Counted from the stretch's first letter, positions 1-12,393 are shown. The stretch is 64,000 nt of DNA from Lithobates sylvaticus (GCA_028564925.1 CM053033.1:204492607-204556606), one strand, 5' to 3'. Made by a program: numbers and translations. Notes: generated by a model from the letters alone, not told the origin.

Positions 1-695
1 ACATTTCAGAGAGTGAAGAAGATGAATTATCCCCCCTGGAGGAGCATCACTGCCTACAACTACATCTTCAGTCTTTCTGCCTGGCGCTTTGTCAGCATCT
101 GGTGCTGGGACAGCCACAGGCGGGTGGGTCGCTCTCTGTTACCAGATTTGCTTGACATCAAAGCAGTTGTCACGTGACTCTATCCATCATGGCAACTGCA
201 CCCAAGTTGGTGCAACTGTGCATTTGCAGCAAGAGCAGAGGATCACAAGTCATAAAGATCAGCAACTACCAGCGCCTAGGCTAGGTTCACACTGCTGTGA
301 TCCAATTTTTAGTGCAATTATGTAGTGCAACTTGGATGCAAATTTGACAAGGTCTGCATATTAGACACCAGATATCTGCTCTGCCCTTAAAAGCTTCTTT
401 CAAACCAGTAATGGTTTGTTTACAACCAGCAAAACCAGGAAGTGACTAAATACTCATCTGGTTTCTTAGACCATAGAGATGATTGGGGCAGTTCTAATCC
501 CCGATCAGCTCTATGGTCAGCTGGCAAAATTGCTGCAGTCCTGGGTTCCCCTGTGGGACATGACAGCCCGGGAAGGTTTTGGAAGGCAGTGGTTGGGGGG
601 GACCCCCTCCCACCGCTTGTGAAAGCAATCCAGTGGCTATTTAGTCGATAAGACTGCTTTTATATGAAAGTGCTCTACCGGCCCAAAAAAACAGC

Positions 696-733
696 ACCGG
701 GATGATGCCTGCAGCTGCAGGCATCATCCCGGT
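696..733. repeat. Perfect 38-bp palindrome
   Basis: The 19-base half reads ACCGGGATGATGCCTGCAG and is followed directly by its exact reverse complement, with no spacer. Flanking words (TATAACCAC, GTGGTTAAG) match the ends and centre of the TTAACCACTT repeat family seen later, for example around 40700 and 41610. It is therefore probably a remnant of that family. Confidence 0.85.
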
Positions 734-1311
734 ATAACCACTATAAGTCCCGGTATGTCGCGGTGGGGCAAGTGGTTAAGTTGGTCATATGATGCTAGTT
801 GTTTTGGCAAAGTCATATAAAATCTTTATTTGTATAGATGAAAATGGTTGTTATCTCAAGGCTGAGATACAGCATCAATGTTCCTATAGACTAAGAAAAA
901 GGGGGGTTATGATGGGGACTCAAAGAGGTGCCCGTCAAAGAGGCTCCATAGAGGAACAAACAGCGGTATGTCTTGTTAAGAATACACTTTTATTGGGAAA
1001 TTCATTTAAATAGTATGCAAAAAAAGTATGCAAAAAATCACCACACCTTCACCGCAAATCAATTGAAACAAGTATGACAACATTAGCAGCTAATACAGTT
1101 AAGTATATAAAGCTTAAAGAGTACTGAGGTAGAGGACTCTAGGAGCCCCTTTGAGGGACACCCCTTTGAGTCCCCATCATACCCCCTTTTTCTTGTGCTA
1201 CTTATTGGCTCCAGGAACACCACCCTCTTTTGGTGAATCGGTAGATGTATTGGAGATTACCTTGAGTGAACCACCGTTTTTTACACTTCTTTGTGATCGT
1301 TCCTATAGACT

Positions 1312-1880
1312 AGCCTTTTTCAACCTTTTTAATACAGAGGAAACCTTGAAAATAATTTTAATGTCATAGGGAACCCCAGCTAAATTATTACATGTCTAGG
1401 TCACGGCACATTTGTGTGTTCGGTAAGATGTAAATATAATATTACATAAAAGAATATAGTGTATCCAGTATTTTTGACATCCAGTGCATTTTTTTTTTCT
1501 TTTTAACACTACCCTGCTCTATAAGAAAAAAAATTGTTTCAGTAACAATCGTGAATTAAAGCAAAAAATAATACTGGCGAAAAAAGACACACTAATCGGG
1601 AAAAATGGTGGTCAGTGCAAAAAGTGCATTCTTATATTGGTAGTTGGTGTATTGGTCCCATACATTGGTGGCCAATGGGAGAAGGACCTCTTATAATAAT
1701 GGTCAGTGGGAGAAGGAAACTTTTAGTGTTGACCAGTGGAAAGACCGCCCACCAGCCCCCCTTTAGACTTTGTTATCAGTGGTTACTGGGAGTTAGAAAT
1801 TCTTCATCGCTTGAGGAACCCCTAGCAACCTCTGGAGAAACCCGGAGGGGTTCCACAGAACCCTGGTTGAGAAACCCTGC
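1312..1880. mobile_element. hAT-type non-autonomous element (CAACC-ended)
   Basis: The ends are inverted (CTTTTTCAACC at the left, GGTTGAGAAACCCTGC at the right). They are flanked by TATAGACT and TATAGACA, an 8-bp target duplication with one mismatch. The interior includes decayed tandem words such as GTCAGTGGGAGAAGG (about 1660-1730). No transposase frame is present. Confidence 0.7.
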
Positions 1881-2325
1881 TATAGACAGATTAGAATGTT
1901 AGCTTTGTAAACAAGCGCTCTATTGCTGACTTATGGGCTCTAGTTGACACATATTGAACACTAGATAGGCATGGTGTGTAAAAGGAGGATTCACAGAGGC
2001 GTTGATTGCTCATTTTTGAGTGGTTAGATCCCTCTTTTTGTGATGAGGTACCTAAGGAGATAAGTTGCAGATTCTTTGAAGTTGGCCATACACGCCTTGA
2101 GTCTGAGTTTCATAGTGGCCATATCTGCAACACCTTAATAGACAAAAGTCAATTTCTCTATCGATTTTAGTTGGAGATGGGTGGTAAATCGTTGGCTGAA
2201 AAGTGCCTACAGCCAATCAGATGCAGGTGTTGTTCAGGTATTCTGACAGCTGGGGGTGCCAATGCAGTAGCCCGCAGCGGGAGATTCATTCACCTGCGCT
2301 GTTAGTGTAAAAGGAGGAAGCTGTT

Positions 2326-2367
2326 TGATTTCTTTCATTCGGCAAACAGGCTGAATGAAAGAAATCA
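2326..2367. repeat. Hairpin, 15-bp perfect stem
   Basis: TGATTTCTTTCATTC and its exact reverse complement are separated by a 12-base loop. The stem lies in a longer weakly palindromic region (about 2090-2470), probably an old MITE whose ends I could not fix. Confidence 0.6.
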
Positions 2368-3235
2368 ATACGTATATTGCCAGCTTAAGGGGACAATCGA
2401 GAGTGAAAGGAGCACAATGCAAATGCATGATTGGGATGATAAGTGTGTGCATGTTATGAATGGTAAACATTGTTCCTGTGTAATTTCTTCTAAGTTAGAT
2501 TCATTATTGTTCTAAGAATTCATATCCATCCCTTATATATATGTTTTTTTTTTTTTTTTGTGGTTTTGCTTCTGTTCTGAACATACATTTTAATATTGAT
2601 GCAGAATTATGCTGGAGCTTAGTAATAAAAGTGGGATAAAATTAGAAGAATTGAAAGTGCAGTCACACAAAAGCAATCCACTTTCACTTATCTGATTTCA
2701 TTAAACTGAAATCTGGTTGCTGTGGTCTACTGCAATTTGCCATCATTGTTTTTTTTTACACTACCTTGCCAAATATACCAGTAAGTAGGCAGAAAAGTGA
2801 AAAGTGATGGCAGAAAATAGAGTAGTCTATCGAGTCTGCCTGATTTTTTATTTTTTTATGCATGTTTTTTTTATTTTTTATTTTTTTTTAGTTTGTTTTT
2901 TAAACTTTTTTATATTTGTCCCAAGCCTGTTTGAAGCCAATTACTGTTAATGCATGACACCCATATTAACCAATCGGGTGTTTACTTTCACCCAAAACTG
3001 ACTGCTCCATTTAGGATGAATTCTACTTTCGTAGAATTTTTTTATTGTCAGTAGACAATACAATATTAAAGTAAATGAGCCCAGACTTGCTGTTTTGCTG
3101 ATTGTAGAATCAACAGTTTATTAATGGTGGGGATTCCATATAGAAATGCACATTGGTTACTCCTTTCCCCTATAAATGTCTCTGGATTAGAAGGAAAATA
3201 GGATGTTATTTAATCCAGTGAATATTCTGTATTGA

Positions 3236-3538
<303 letters not shown>

Positions 3539-4256
3539 CATTCAGCCAAACCGGGTGTCAGCTTCTCTTCTAACCTTTTCTTCCAGCTTCCAAAAAAAAA
3601 AAAAACTATTGTCTTTAGAAAAAGGGATTTGTTTGGTCAGACTTGCTACCCCTTAGACGATTGCAGATTGCTTTCACCGCAGAACAGAGACTGATGGAAA
3701 TGCGGGGGCCACGCAAGGGAAGGAAAACAAACCCAATTCTACCGTCTTCCTAAATATGCCGCAGTGTAAACTGAAGAGCTGACGCTCGGTGCAAGGAAAC
3801 CACTGATTTTATTTTTGTGGGTTTTTAATTTTTCACGCACACCCTCCCGACCCACAATTCCCTTTCTATGAATGGACCAACACAGGACTCAAGTCTAAAG
3901 ACAGATGAAGAGCGCAAGATCTTTGAAATCTTGTTTTTTTTCATTTTGTTTGGTTTTATTTTTTTTTTTACGTCATCACTCGCAGCAGGGACTAAGTTAA
4001 CTTGTACATTTTTTTAATTAATATTATAATTATTTGAGTTGATAAGTGTATTGTTTTACCTGTTTTTTATGATAAAAGAACTTGAAAAAAAATCCACTGT
4101 GGATGTATATATATAATTGTATAAATATTTATAGCACCCATAAACTTCAGGGTCTGTAGAGGAATGCCTTCCGTTTATTTTTTTATGGTCTACATTACAG
4201 TGTAGTTTTGCTGTCAGTTATTCCACAATCACATCAGCCAGTCATCTGCTTTTATT
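3539..4256 (+). other. Probable 3' UTR of the MEIS3-like gene
   Basis: Sequence after the stop contains no recognised repeat until the MITE at 4257. It is rich in T tracts and AT words (TTAATTAATATTATAATTATT near 4015 and a TATATATATAA stretch near 4107), as in regulated 3' UTRs. No canonical AATAAA was found. GATAAAAGA near 4072 and the AT-rich stretch at 4100-4135 are weak poly(A)-signal candidates, so the 3' end is not fixed. Confidence 0.5.
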
Positions 4257-4816
4257 GGGCCTGGGTTCACACAGCCGCGATGTGGCACGATTGATCCACT
4301 CACTCAAATCGCACCGCATCCGCACCAAAATGGGTCCTTCACCTTTTTATTTGCCGCACTGGAATTGGATCGTATGGGTGTTCACCCATGCGATCTGATT
4401 TAGGCAATCGCAATGCGTTTTGAGGGCTGTTTTGGGGTGTTGTTACTTTAACATTGACACCCGCAGCAGATTGAATGAACATCTGGGGTAAAAACAGGTG
4501 GTTGATCTGCATTTTTACCATTCCCCGACTGCCCATCTGCAAGCAGATGCGGTGGGGCTCAGGTGAGTACACAGTGCTGCAGCAATTTTAATGCAACACA
4601 ACGCATATGACAGGTGGCACTGCTTGTCAGACTCTGTAAGTGTAAGTGCAAAACACTTAGTTCACAGTCCAACAATGCAAAAGAAATGGAAAAGGAAATG
4701 GCAGTATTACCTCCTGAACACTTGCAAGCCTCATTGTACAGCACTTTGGAAAGCAATCCACTGTAGATCACTTTTTTGGGGGGCTGGTACATACTGCAGC
4801 TAGTGTGAAAGGAGCC
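4257..4816. mobile_element. Palindromic MITE with GGTTCACAC / GTGTGAAAGG ends
   Basis: It starts GGGCCTGGGTTCACAC and ends GTGTGAAAGGAGCC, followed by TAA. The shape resembles the GGCCCCTTTCACAC elements at 34333, 34781 and 52259. The interior is unique CG-containing sequence without a coding frame I can support. It abuts the Harbinger MITE starting at 4820. Confidence 0.6.
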
Positions 4817-4988
4817 TAATGCCACGTACACACGAGCGGATTTTCCGTCTGGAAAATCTTGGATGTTTTTTCCGATGGCATTCCGCTCAAGCTTGGCTTG
4901 CATACACACGGTCACACAAAAGTTTGCTGAACTTTCAACCGCCAAGAACGCGGTGACGTACAACACTACGACGAGCCGAGGAAATTAA

Positions 4989-6007
4989 AGTGGATGTTTT
5001 TTTTTGATGTCATAATGTAGAGAATAATATTTCCTTTAATTTGAGCCCAGTCTTGCCACACAGATTTACTCGAGGTCTGAGCAATCCTCTTTTATTGTTC
5101 AGTTAGAAAGATCTTGACAAAGTGCTGAAAACTTTGTCAAAAATGCCCCCTTGCTGTGAGCAGTGTTGGTCATCTTACTTTAAAAAAGTAATTAGTTAAG
5201 TTACAAATTACTTCTCCCAAAAAGTAATTGCGTTAGTAACTAATTTACTACATTGGAAAAGTAATTAGTTACGCAGCAAAGTAACTGTGACTTTTTTTAA
5301 ATATTCTATACGTGTAACTAAGGGGCGGGTCTAGTATTACTGTAACCAAGGGGCTCATTTATTATTATTGTTATATATCGTGTAACCAAGGGGCTGCTTT
5401 ATTATTACTCTAACCAAGAGGCAGATCTGTTATAGCGTGTAAGCAAGGGGCGGGTCTATTATTATATTGTGTAAGGGGCGGATGGCTACAGAAGAGGGCG
5501 AATGTTAAATTAATGGGCAGAGCTCGATATATAACAATAATAATAAATGCGCCCCTTGGTTACAGTAATACTAGAACCGCCCCTTAGTTACACGATAGAC
5601 GCCCATTGCAGAGTAGCACGAGCATCAGGAGCGTGCGGCATCGCCTGGTACAATTACATGTTAACTGCGCCTGCGAGTTCACTCAGAGCTGTTTAGGATC
5701 AGCAATTTTCGTAAGCTCCGTAGTCCTTCGTACAGCGCAAGTGCTGCGCCTGCGCAGTACAGGGGGTCCTTATCCGGCGGGGGGAACTTTTTCGGCAGGA
5801 CACCGGAATTACACTACTGCCATCTAGTGGTGGTAGAAGTAATTGAGGTAATGCCGCCCAAGTAATGGGAACTGCGTTACCATGAGGGGAAAAGTAATCA
5901 GTTAGATTACTAGTTACCCTCTAAAGTAACTGCGTTAGGTAACTCCGTTTATTTTAACTCAGTTACTTACATCACTGGCTGTGAGTGACAGGTGATTTAC
6001 ATCCACT
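4989..6007. mobile_element. TTAA-flanked (piggyBac-like) MITE, itself interrupted
   Basis: AGTGGATG... at the left and ...ACATCCACT at the right are mirror ends flanked by TTAA (4985-4988, 6008-6011). The sibling copy of the outer MITE reads AAATTAAGTTCAAT at about 8744, an empty target site inside the same window. Left-hand sequence matches the full copy at 15746-16433; the right half is cut down to a short stretch before the end. Confidence 0.85.
5161..5977. mobile_element. hAT-type MITE with an exact 8-bp duplication
   Basis: Ends CAGTGTTGGTCATCTTACTT and AGTTACTTACATCACTG are flanked by GCTGTGAG on both sides (5153-5160, 5978-5985). The interior has repeated GTAACCAAGGGGC / GCCCCTTGGTTAC words facing each other. 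A second copy lies at 14066-15209 in the opposite orientation. Confidence 0.92.
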
Positions 6008-6269
6008 TTAAGTTCAATGCTTCCGAGCATGCGTCAAATTGTTTCCGAGCATGCGTAGGAATTTTGCACGTCGGAATTGCTACAGACGATCGGAATTTCT
6101 GATCGTAACTTTTTCCACCGGAAAAATTAAGAACCTGCTCTCAATCTTTTGCTGGCGGAAATTCGGCCAGCAAAAGTCCGATGGAGCATACCCACGGTCG
6201 CATTTTCCGACCAAAAGCTCTCATCGGTCTTTTGCTGGCCGAATTTCCGATCGTGTGTACGCGGCATAA

Positions 6270-7185
6270 AGGTGTTCACTCCAGTCAAATATATTGCATT
6301 CAAAGAGGAACTCCACAAGAACAAGACTCTCCAGGTCAACTCTATACATCGCAAGGTTTTTACCAAATATACCTGTTGCTGTTCTGTTGAAACTGATGCA
6401 TTGGTTCCAGTTACTTCCTACTTCCTCTTTGCAGTCCATTCCTACTTCCTAAAAGCAAAGTTGGAGATCTGCCTGTTAAGTCACACTGTCAGGCTCGGTA
6501 AGAAAATCATTCACAACAGACGGCATGCTACAACAAACTGTTTTAGAATGAGAGCTGGTGTCTGTTCCGCATGGGAGGTGCCTAATGTTTTTTCAATGCA
6601 AGGCACTATTTACCTTTTTGTATTGTTTTTTTTTTTAAAACTTTATTGATATGTCACAAAGCTACACTTCACGTACTTCTATGCACTGCAGGTGAGCTCT
6701 GGTGTAGTCTGCTCTGCACCTCTCCACTTCGTTCTGGTGTGAACGGAGACATACAGTACAATTATCGAGTGCAGAAAAACGCAGGTCGTCACACATTATG
6801 TAAATGAGCACTAAAAGAGGAAAACTGTGGGGAATAGCCCATAACATGTACAGGAAATAAGATTTCTTGAGACGTTCAGTACACAATCAGTTCAGTACAG
6901 ATCACCCCAAATAGCCATAGTTACAAGAAAGTCTTACAAAAACATAGTATATATAAACATTTTTAAATTGGAGTTTCCATTAAATACCCTTTCTGCTTAT
7001 TCTAATATTTCCGTCCTAATATTTTTATGCTACCCTTGGCTGCCTTCTTTCTACTACTACTACTTACTACCAGTGTTAATTTTGTCAATGAAAATAATTT
7101 CCTTGCTGAAATTTACACTATTTTAGTCGACTAAAATACGACTAAAACAAAAACAATTCAGATGACTATAATAATATAAGGCAGA
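6270..7185. other. No recognised gene or element
   Basis: Apart from a T tract followed by AAAACTTTATTGATATG near 6627, nothing here matches a family I know. That T tract could be the reverse-strand tail of an old retroposed sequence. No frame longer than about 80 codons looks coding. Confidence 0.4.
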
Positions 7186-7194
7186 ATGGCGTAC

Positions 7195-7512
7195 TGTCAC
7201 ACAGTTACATAGTAGGTGAGGTTGAAAAAAGACACAAGTCTATCAACTCCAACCTATGTGTGTGATTATATGTCAGTATTACATTGTATATCCCTGTATG
7301 TTGGTCGTTCAGGTGCTTATCTAATGGTTTCTTGAAACTATCGATGCTCCCACTGAGACCACGGCCTGTGGAAGGGAATTCCACATCCTTGCCGCTCTTA
7401 CAGTAAAGAACCCTCTACCTAGTGTCAGTAAGGAAGGCATTGATCCTGTATTCCTGCAAAGCAGGGACACGGATCTATGCCTTCCTCTAGTAAAAGCACC
7501 TCCCCCACAGTA
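7195..7512 (-). mobile_element. LINE 3' end (CR1/L2 group)
   Basis: Read on the minus strand, about 7321-7450 encodes RAARMWNSLPQAVVSVGAS. This is the WNSLP...V...S block at the C-terminus of CR1/L2-group ORF2 proteins. The tail GTTACATAGTAGGTGAGGTTG (plus strand, from 7203) is the 3' end of such LINEs in frogs. It is a 5'-truncated remnant with breaks in frame. Confidence 0.75.
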
Positions 7513-7515
7513 CAC

Positions 7516-7883
7516 CAGCTAGGCACACAGTTAACCCTTTGATCGCCCCTGATGTAAACTCCTTCCCAGCCAGTATCATTAGTACAATGACAGTGTATAT
7601 TTTATAGCACTGATCACTGTATTAGTGTCGCTGGCCCCCAAAAAAGTGTCAGTTAGTGTCCACTTTGTCTGCCGCAAAATCGCAGTCCCACTATAAGTCG
7701 TTGATCGCTGCCATTGCAAGTAAAAAAAATAAATAAAAATTCCATAAATGTATCCCATATTTTGTAGACACTTTGGGGGAGATTTACTAAAGCTGGTGCA
7801 GTCAGAATCTGGTGCAGCTATGCATGGTGGTAGCCAATCAGCTTCTAACTTCAGCTTGTTCAATTTGATTTGAACAGCAGAAA

Positions 7884-7927
<44 letters not shown>

Positions 7928-8560
7928 TTTTTTTTTTAATTGTCATTCTTTTTGTTCTATTTGATCACCTCTGGGTTTTTAATTTTTTGTGCTATAAATG
8001 AAAAAGGACCAAAAATTTTGTAAAAAAAGTAATTTTTCTTTGTTTCTGGTATAAAATTTAGCAAATTAGTAATTTTTCTTCATATATTTTGGCCAACATT
8101 TCTACTGCTACATATCTTTGGTAAAAAAAATCCAAATCCGTGTATATTAATTGGTCTTTGTGAATGTTATAGAGTCCACAAGCTATGGTGCCAATCACTA
8201 AAACTTGATTACACCTGATGTATTTATGGCCTATCTAATTTCTTGAGACCCTAACAAGCCAGGAAAGTACAAATACCCCCCCCCCCCCCAAATTACCCCT
8301 TTTTGTTAAGTAGACATTCCAAAGTATTTAGTAAGAGGCATAGTGAGTTTTTTGAAGTTGTAATTTTTTCACACAGTTCCTTGTAAAATGAAGATTTTTT
8401 TTTTTTTTTTTAATTGTCAGATTAACAGGTTATTTCTCACACACAGCATATGTATACCACAAATTACACCCCAAAACACATTCTACTACTCCTCTTGAGT
8501 ATACGATACCACATCGTATTTATTGCAGCATTGGCGAAAAAAATTTAAAGGACCAGGATG
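7516..8560 (-). repeat. TTAACCACTT-family repeat, reverse copy, truncated
   Basis: Words such as TTAACCCTTTGATCGCCCCTGATG, CCAGCCAGTATCATTAGTACA and GATCACCTCTGGG match the copies at 29729-31131 and 37720-38770. It is broken by a piece of another MITE (GGGGGAGATTTACTAAAG, about 7778-7870), an AT microsatellite (7899-7922) and a C run (8277-8289). Confidence 0.65.
7899..7922. repeat. (AT)n microsatellite
   Basis: About twelve AT dinucleotides lie between an A tract and a T tract, so the whole 7885-7940 stretch can fold on itself. Confidence 0.9.
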
Positions 8561-8590
8561 GAAACTCTTTTGCAAACTAACAAATTTCTC

Positions 8591-8987
8591 ATGCCGCATA
8601 CACACGAGCGGAATTTCCATCGGAAAAATCTTGGATGTTTTCCGCTAAAACTTGGCTTGCATACACACGGTCACACAAAAGTTCGCTGAACTTTCGACCG
8701 TCAAGAACGCGGTGACGTACAACACTACGACGAGCTGAGAAAATTAAGTTCAATGCTTCCGAGCATGCGTGGAATTGTTTCCGAGCATGCGTAGGAATTT
8801 TGCGTGTCGGAATTGGTCCAGAAGATCGGAATTTTCCGACCGAAAAATTAAGAACCTGCTCTCAATCTTTTGCTGGCTGAAATTCCGCCAGCAAAAGTCA
8901 GATGGAGCATATACACGGTCGCATTTTCCGACCAAAAGCTCTCATCGGACTTTTGCTGGTGGAATTTCCGCTCCTGTGTACGCAGCA
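8591..8987. mobile_element. Harbinger-like MITE (about 400 bp)
   Basis: Ends TGCCGCATACACACGAGCGG and GCTCCTGTGTACGCAGCA face each other. Inner words CCAGCAAAAG / CTTTTGCTGG form a long imperfect stem. The core GCGGTGACGTACAACAC lies at about 8709. It is the closest relative of the outer MITE at 4820-6266 and supplies its empty site. Flanks are TCA and TAA, so the duplication is imperfect. Confidence 0.85.
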
Positions 8988-9192
8988 TAACAGTGAATGT
9001 GGTTTTCATTCAGGAAACTACATTAATTACAAAATCGAATGACATTTTTCCAGTCATCAAATGTACAAAGAATTTTTGTATGAATGTTTATACGAATATT
9101 TATACAAATGTTTGTTCGAAAATCTACTAGTGTAAATGCTATTACTAGCTAATACAGAAAAATGTTGTGATTCTCAATGTGACCATCTAAAG

Positions 9193-9349
9193 CAGGGGTC
9201 TCAAACTGGCGGCCCTCCAGCTGTTGCGGAACTACAAGTCCCATCATGCCTCTGCCTGTGGGAGTCATGCTTGTAACTGTCAGCCTTGCAAGGCCTCATG
9301 GGACTTGTAGTTTTGCAACATCTGGAGGGCCGCCAGTTTGAGACCCCTG
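9193..9349. mobile_element. Short palindromic hAT MITE (157 bp)
   Basis: CAGGGGTCTCAAACTGGCGG and its mirror CCGCCAGTTTGAGACCCCTG flank a near-complete palindrome (ACTACAAGTCCCAT / ATGGGACTTGTAGT). ATCTAAAG is duplicated exactly on both sides (9185-9192, 9350-9357). The same family occurs at 22932, 23687 and 61391. Confidence 0.93.
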
Positions 9350-9357
9350 ATCTAAAG

Positions 9358-10216
9358 TTTGTTATATGTGTCCATTACTATACATTATAGTGACAGAGTA
9401 CGTAATTTTGCAGACAGTGTCTTTAAATTGTATTTCTTTCTCAACCATTAAGGGGCATAAGATAGAATTAACTTCCCTCCTACCCCTCCCTATCTTCTCC
9501 TCTATTTTTACTTCCTGGAGAGGTCCTTCTTCCGCGTGTCTATGTCATTACCTGTGTGGCATGGACAACTATCATTGGCTGGCCAGCAGTGGGGTCCTCT
9601 GAGAATCCAGAACTGAGCTGATATTAGATTGATAGGCATGAAGGGAACCAGTCGGTGGGAGTTAATGCTCGGAGCTCGATTAGCAGTCTCCAGAAGTGGG
9701 CTTTACCCTTACACGAGGATAAGACACTGGCAAACAGGATAACCTCTCCAACTACCAGCATACCTCATGTTTACTGGTGTCCTAGGAGGATGGATTTCTT
9801 CAGATCTGCTGTGTTAAAGACTAACCCTTTATCTACATTTTTTTTCCGGCAGTTGACTTCTCTCTACATTGCCAGTGGAGCTTTGTCTATTCGACGGCAG
9901 CTATCTGACGCTGTCATCCTCAGCCTGACTTTTGGAGTACCACGTCTGATACCCTGTGAACTGGACATTGCAGGAATAGCCTGGAAGTGACCTTCGGGCA
10001 CTGGTTCTGCATAGGACACCTCCAGGACTACACTCTGGTGAAAGTTGACTGTGGAGTGCTTTCCAGGTCCAGAGTCACTGGCGTTGCCTGTCTCTAAAGC
10101 CACAGTGAGTAGGCCAGACAGGCCACGCACCAGTACCTGTCATTTACATCGATTTCTGGTGCCTTTATTCCCTGTTTCTGACAGTTTTGCTACAGAAAAG
10201 GTTAACACTGAGGGAC
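9358..10216. other. No recognised gene or element
   Basis: Mixed-composition DNA. Open frames of 80-110 codons exist on both strands but overlap one another, lack recognised motifs and show no splice or poly(A) signals worth naming. Confidence 0.4.
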
Positions 10217-10219
10217 TAA

Positions 10220-10657
10220 TGCCACGTACACACGACCAGACTTTCCGGCAGACTAGGTCCGACGGTCTTCCCGATGGACTTTCGGCGGAGTTCCGACAGA
10301 CTTTCCGAACAAACGGACTTGGCCACAAACGAACGGACTAAGTCCGTTCAAAAGTCCATTCATTTTGAACGTGATGACGTACTAAACATACTAACGGGAC
10401 TAAAAAAGGAAGTTCAATAGCCAGTAGCCAATAGCTTCCCTTGCGTTGTATTTGGTCCGTTGGACCAGCATACACATGAACGGTTTTCCCAATAGGAAAT
10501 GAGTCCATCAGACAGATTTGATGTTCTATTTCTAGGTCCGTCTGATTTTTTTTTTTTCAAAAAATGATCGGATTAGCCCCCACACGATCGGATTGTCCGA
10601 CAGACTAATCTCATTGGACCTAGTCTGCCGGAAAGTCGGGTCGTGTGTACGCGGAGT
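10220..10657. mobile_element. Harbinger-like MITE
   Basis: Ends TGCCACGTACACACGACC and GGTCGTGTGTACGCGGAGT are flanked by TAA (10217-10219, 10658-10660). The inner stem uses a different word, CCGGCAGACTAGGTCCGA, so this is a distinct subfamily. It retains a variant core, GAACGTGATGACGTAC, near 10368. Confidence 0.85.
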
Positions 10658-11219
10658 TAAGATTATCCACTGGGTGGAGGATCATGCATCCATGCTCTTC
10701 TTCCCACCATACTTCATCCATGAAGCATCTCCCTTTTGCTACTCCTGTTTGTTAATAGCCACATGGAACTTTTATCCATTTCTGCTGCCCCCACACAATG
10801 ACTTTGGTCACCACTGGCCACCTGTTACAAGCTCTCAGGGTTTGTGAGTACCTGAGGCCTTGACAACTAGTCGTCCGAATTTTGATGTGTGTGTTTCCCC
10901 TGCTATTGACTGGCTTCTGTCAAACAGTCCTACTGGAAAACCAGCATTTGATCAGCCCCTGCAGTCAATGGCTGCAGCTCTGATCTGTTATTTTGATGGT
11001 AGGGAGTCCCTGTTGTCAGAATACAATACCGGAGGGAGGGAGATTCATGTATCCATATCATTTGTGTGGATAAGGGGATCTGTGAATTTTTTTACTGTAA
11101 ATAGAAAAAAAATACATGTATACCCAGCTTTACAAAAACTGTTCTCCATCTGCTTGTGGATACATTCATGTGAGCAACCACGTGATACGAACAGTGACAG
11201 CTCAGTCAAGAGCGTAGAT

Positions 11220-11579
11220 TAAGGGTCTCTCCAAACTTTCTAAACAAAGAGCAAATTTACTGTCTTTCAGACTTTAGGGGGGACGAATTGTAGCCAGTGG
11301 GGATAGAAAATTTCTCAGCATCCGTGAAAGCAAACAATTTCTCAGGCTTGGTGGTCAGTGGAGGTAAAAATAAAAAATAAACTAGCGCCTGTGGTCAGTA
11401 GGAAGCGGAATAGTTCCCCATCATTGGTATTAGTGGGAGAATTAGTGCCCATTGTTGGTCCCAGCGGCAGGTGTTATGCCCCACTGTTGCTGTCAGTAGG
11501 AGAATTTTTGCCCCAAGGGCCAGGAAAAGGCTAGCAAAAGGCCGAATTCGGCCCACGATCTGCAGTTTGGAGACCACTG
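11220..11579. mobile_element. hAT-type element (CTCCAAAC / GTTTGGAGACCACTG ends)
   Basis: It is flanked by GCGTAGAT (11212-11219) and GTGTAGAT (11580-11587), an 8-bp duplication with one mismatch. The interior shows decayed tandem words (GTCAGTAGGA, TTAGTGGGAGAATT, GTCAGTAGGAGAATT). It is the inverted counterpart of the element at 13422-13851. Confidence 0.75.
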
Positions 11580-11768
11580 GTGTAGATAATTGATGGATGA
11601 TTACTAGTGGATTGGTAACTCCAAGCCTAAAATGATTTTGTGGTATTTACTGGTACAAAGAGGACTTGGCACATAAAAAAAGATACAAAATGTTAATTAC
11701 AAAATTGTAAAATCACAACCTAAAACCAATTTGGAAATTAATCCTATTTGTTTCACAAAAATATATAC

Positions 11769-11870
11769 ACTATTCAGAAGTTTCTTTGCCTATCATCACC
11801 CAAGAGGTTGACGCGTTTCAATTACTTGCTTCTTCAGAACCTTGCTTTCTTTGAGGCAAAGGTGAATAGT
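11769..11870. repeat. Stem enclosing a GACGCGTTTCA...CTTCTTCAG motif
   Basis: ACTATTCA and CTTTGCCT (11769-11791) pair with AGGCAAAGGTGAATAGT (11854-11870). Between them is GACGCGTTTCAATTACTTGC then TTCTTCAG (11810-11837). The same motif recurs at 22218, 54425, 56178, 62907 and 63672. Confidence 0.65.
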
Positions 11871-12327
11871 CTAACTGGAGAAATATATTCACAATAAATA
11901 CATGCCAATTGATACATGATGTTACAATACTAAAATTAAAAACAGATCTTTGCAACCCAGACATGGCTTCTAGAACACAGAGATTGGCAGTGGACTGGTG
12001 GCGGGCACCCACAGCTTCACTTATAGAGCGGCTACTTGTCACTATACTGGTCCTTATCCAACCATATGGACACCAATAGATATAATCCCTAAACAAAAGG
12101 AGAACAGGAGGGAGTCGCTAATAAAGGGCAGGATTTGAGCAAATCAGGTAAACCAAACTTCAAAACAGACCCACATACTACACAAACCTTGATAGCCAGT
12201 CCAGTGAGGGAGTAGGTGAATCCTGAAGAGTCAGCCAGCCCCAGGAGAGCCCAAAGATAAACCCATCAGAAATTGTAACCAGATAACCTAAATCCATATC
12301 ACATTCATCAACTACGCATTGTAAAAC

Positions 12328-12393
12328 AGGCACGATGGGAATTGTAGTTCCTGAACAACTAGAGGGCCATAGTTTGGAGACCCCTAAACTAGA
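12328..12393. mobile_element. Half copy of the short palindromic hAT MITE
   Basis: GATGGGAATTGTAGTTCCTG and CATAGTTTGGAGACCCCT match the right half of the family seen whole at 9193-9349. The left half is missing. Confidence 0.5.

Larger units (their letters stand above)
4820..6266. mobile_element. Harbinger-like MITE, interrupted by a nested pair
   Basis: Ends TGCCACGTACACACGAGCGG and CGTGTGTACGCGGCA are flanked by TAA on both sides (4817-4819, 6267-6269), the TWA duplication of PIF/Harbinger elements. Removing the insert at 4989-6007 with one TTAA restores an approximately 420-bp MITE like the uninterrupted copy at 8591-8987. It carries the conserved GCGGTGACGTACAACAC core at about 4950. 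Confidence 0.85.

Noticed and set aside
1-175. Acidic frame (SESEEDELSPL) at the window start as an exon
   Set aside because: Could be the end of an exon or of a transposase N-terminus, but with no splice donor context and a stop soon after it cannot be assigned.
4559-4966. 135-codon minus-strand frame next to the MEIS3 3' UTR
   Set aside because: It crosses the junction of two unrelated MITEs, so it cannot be a gene.
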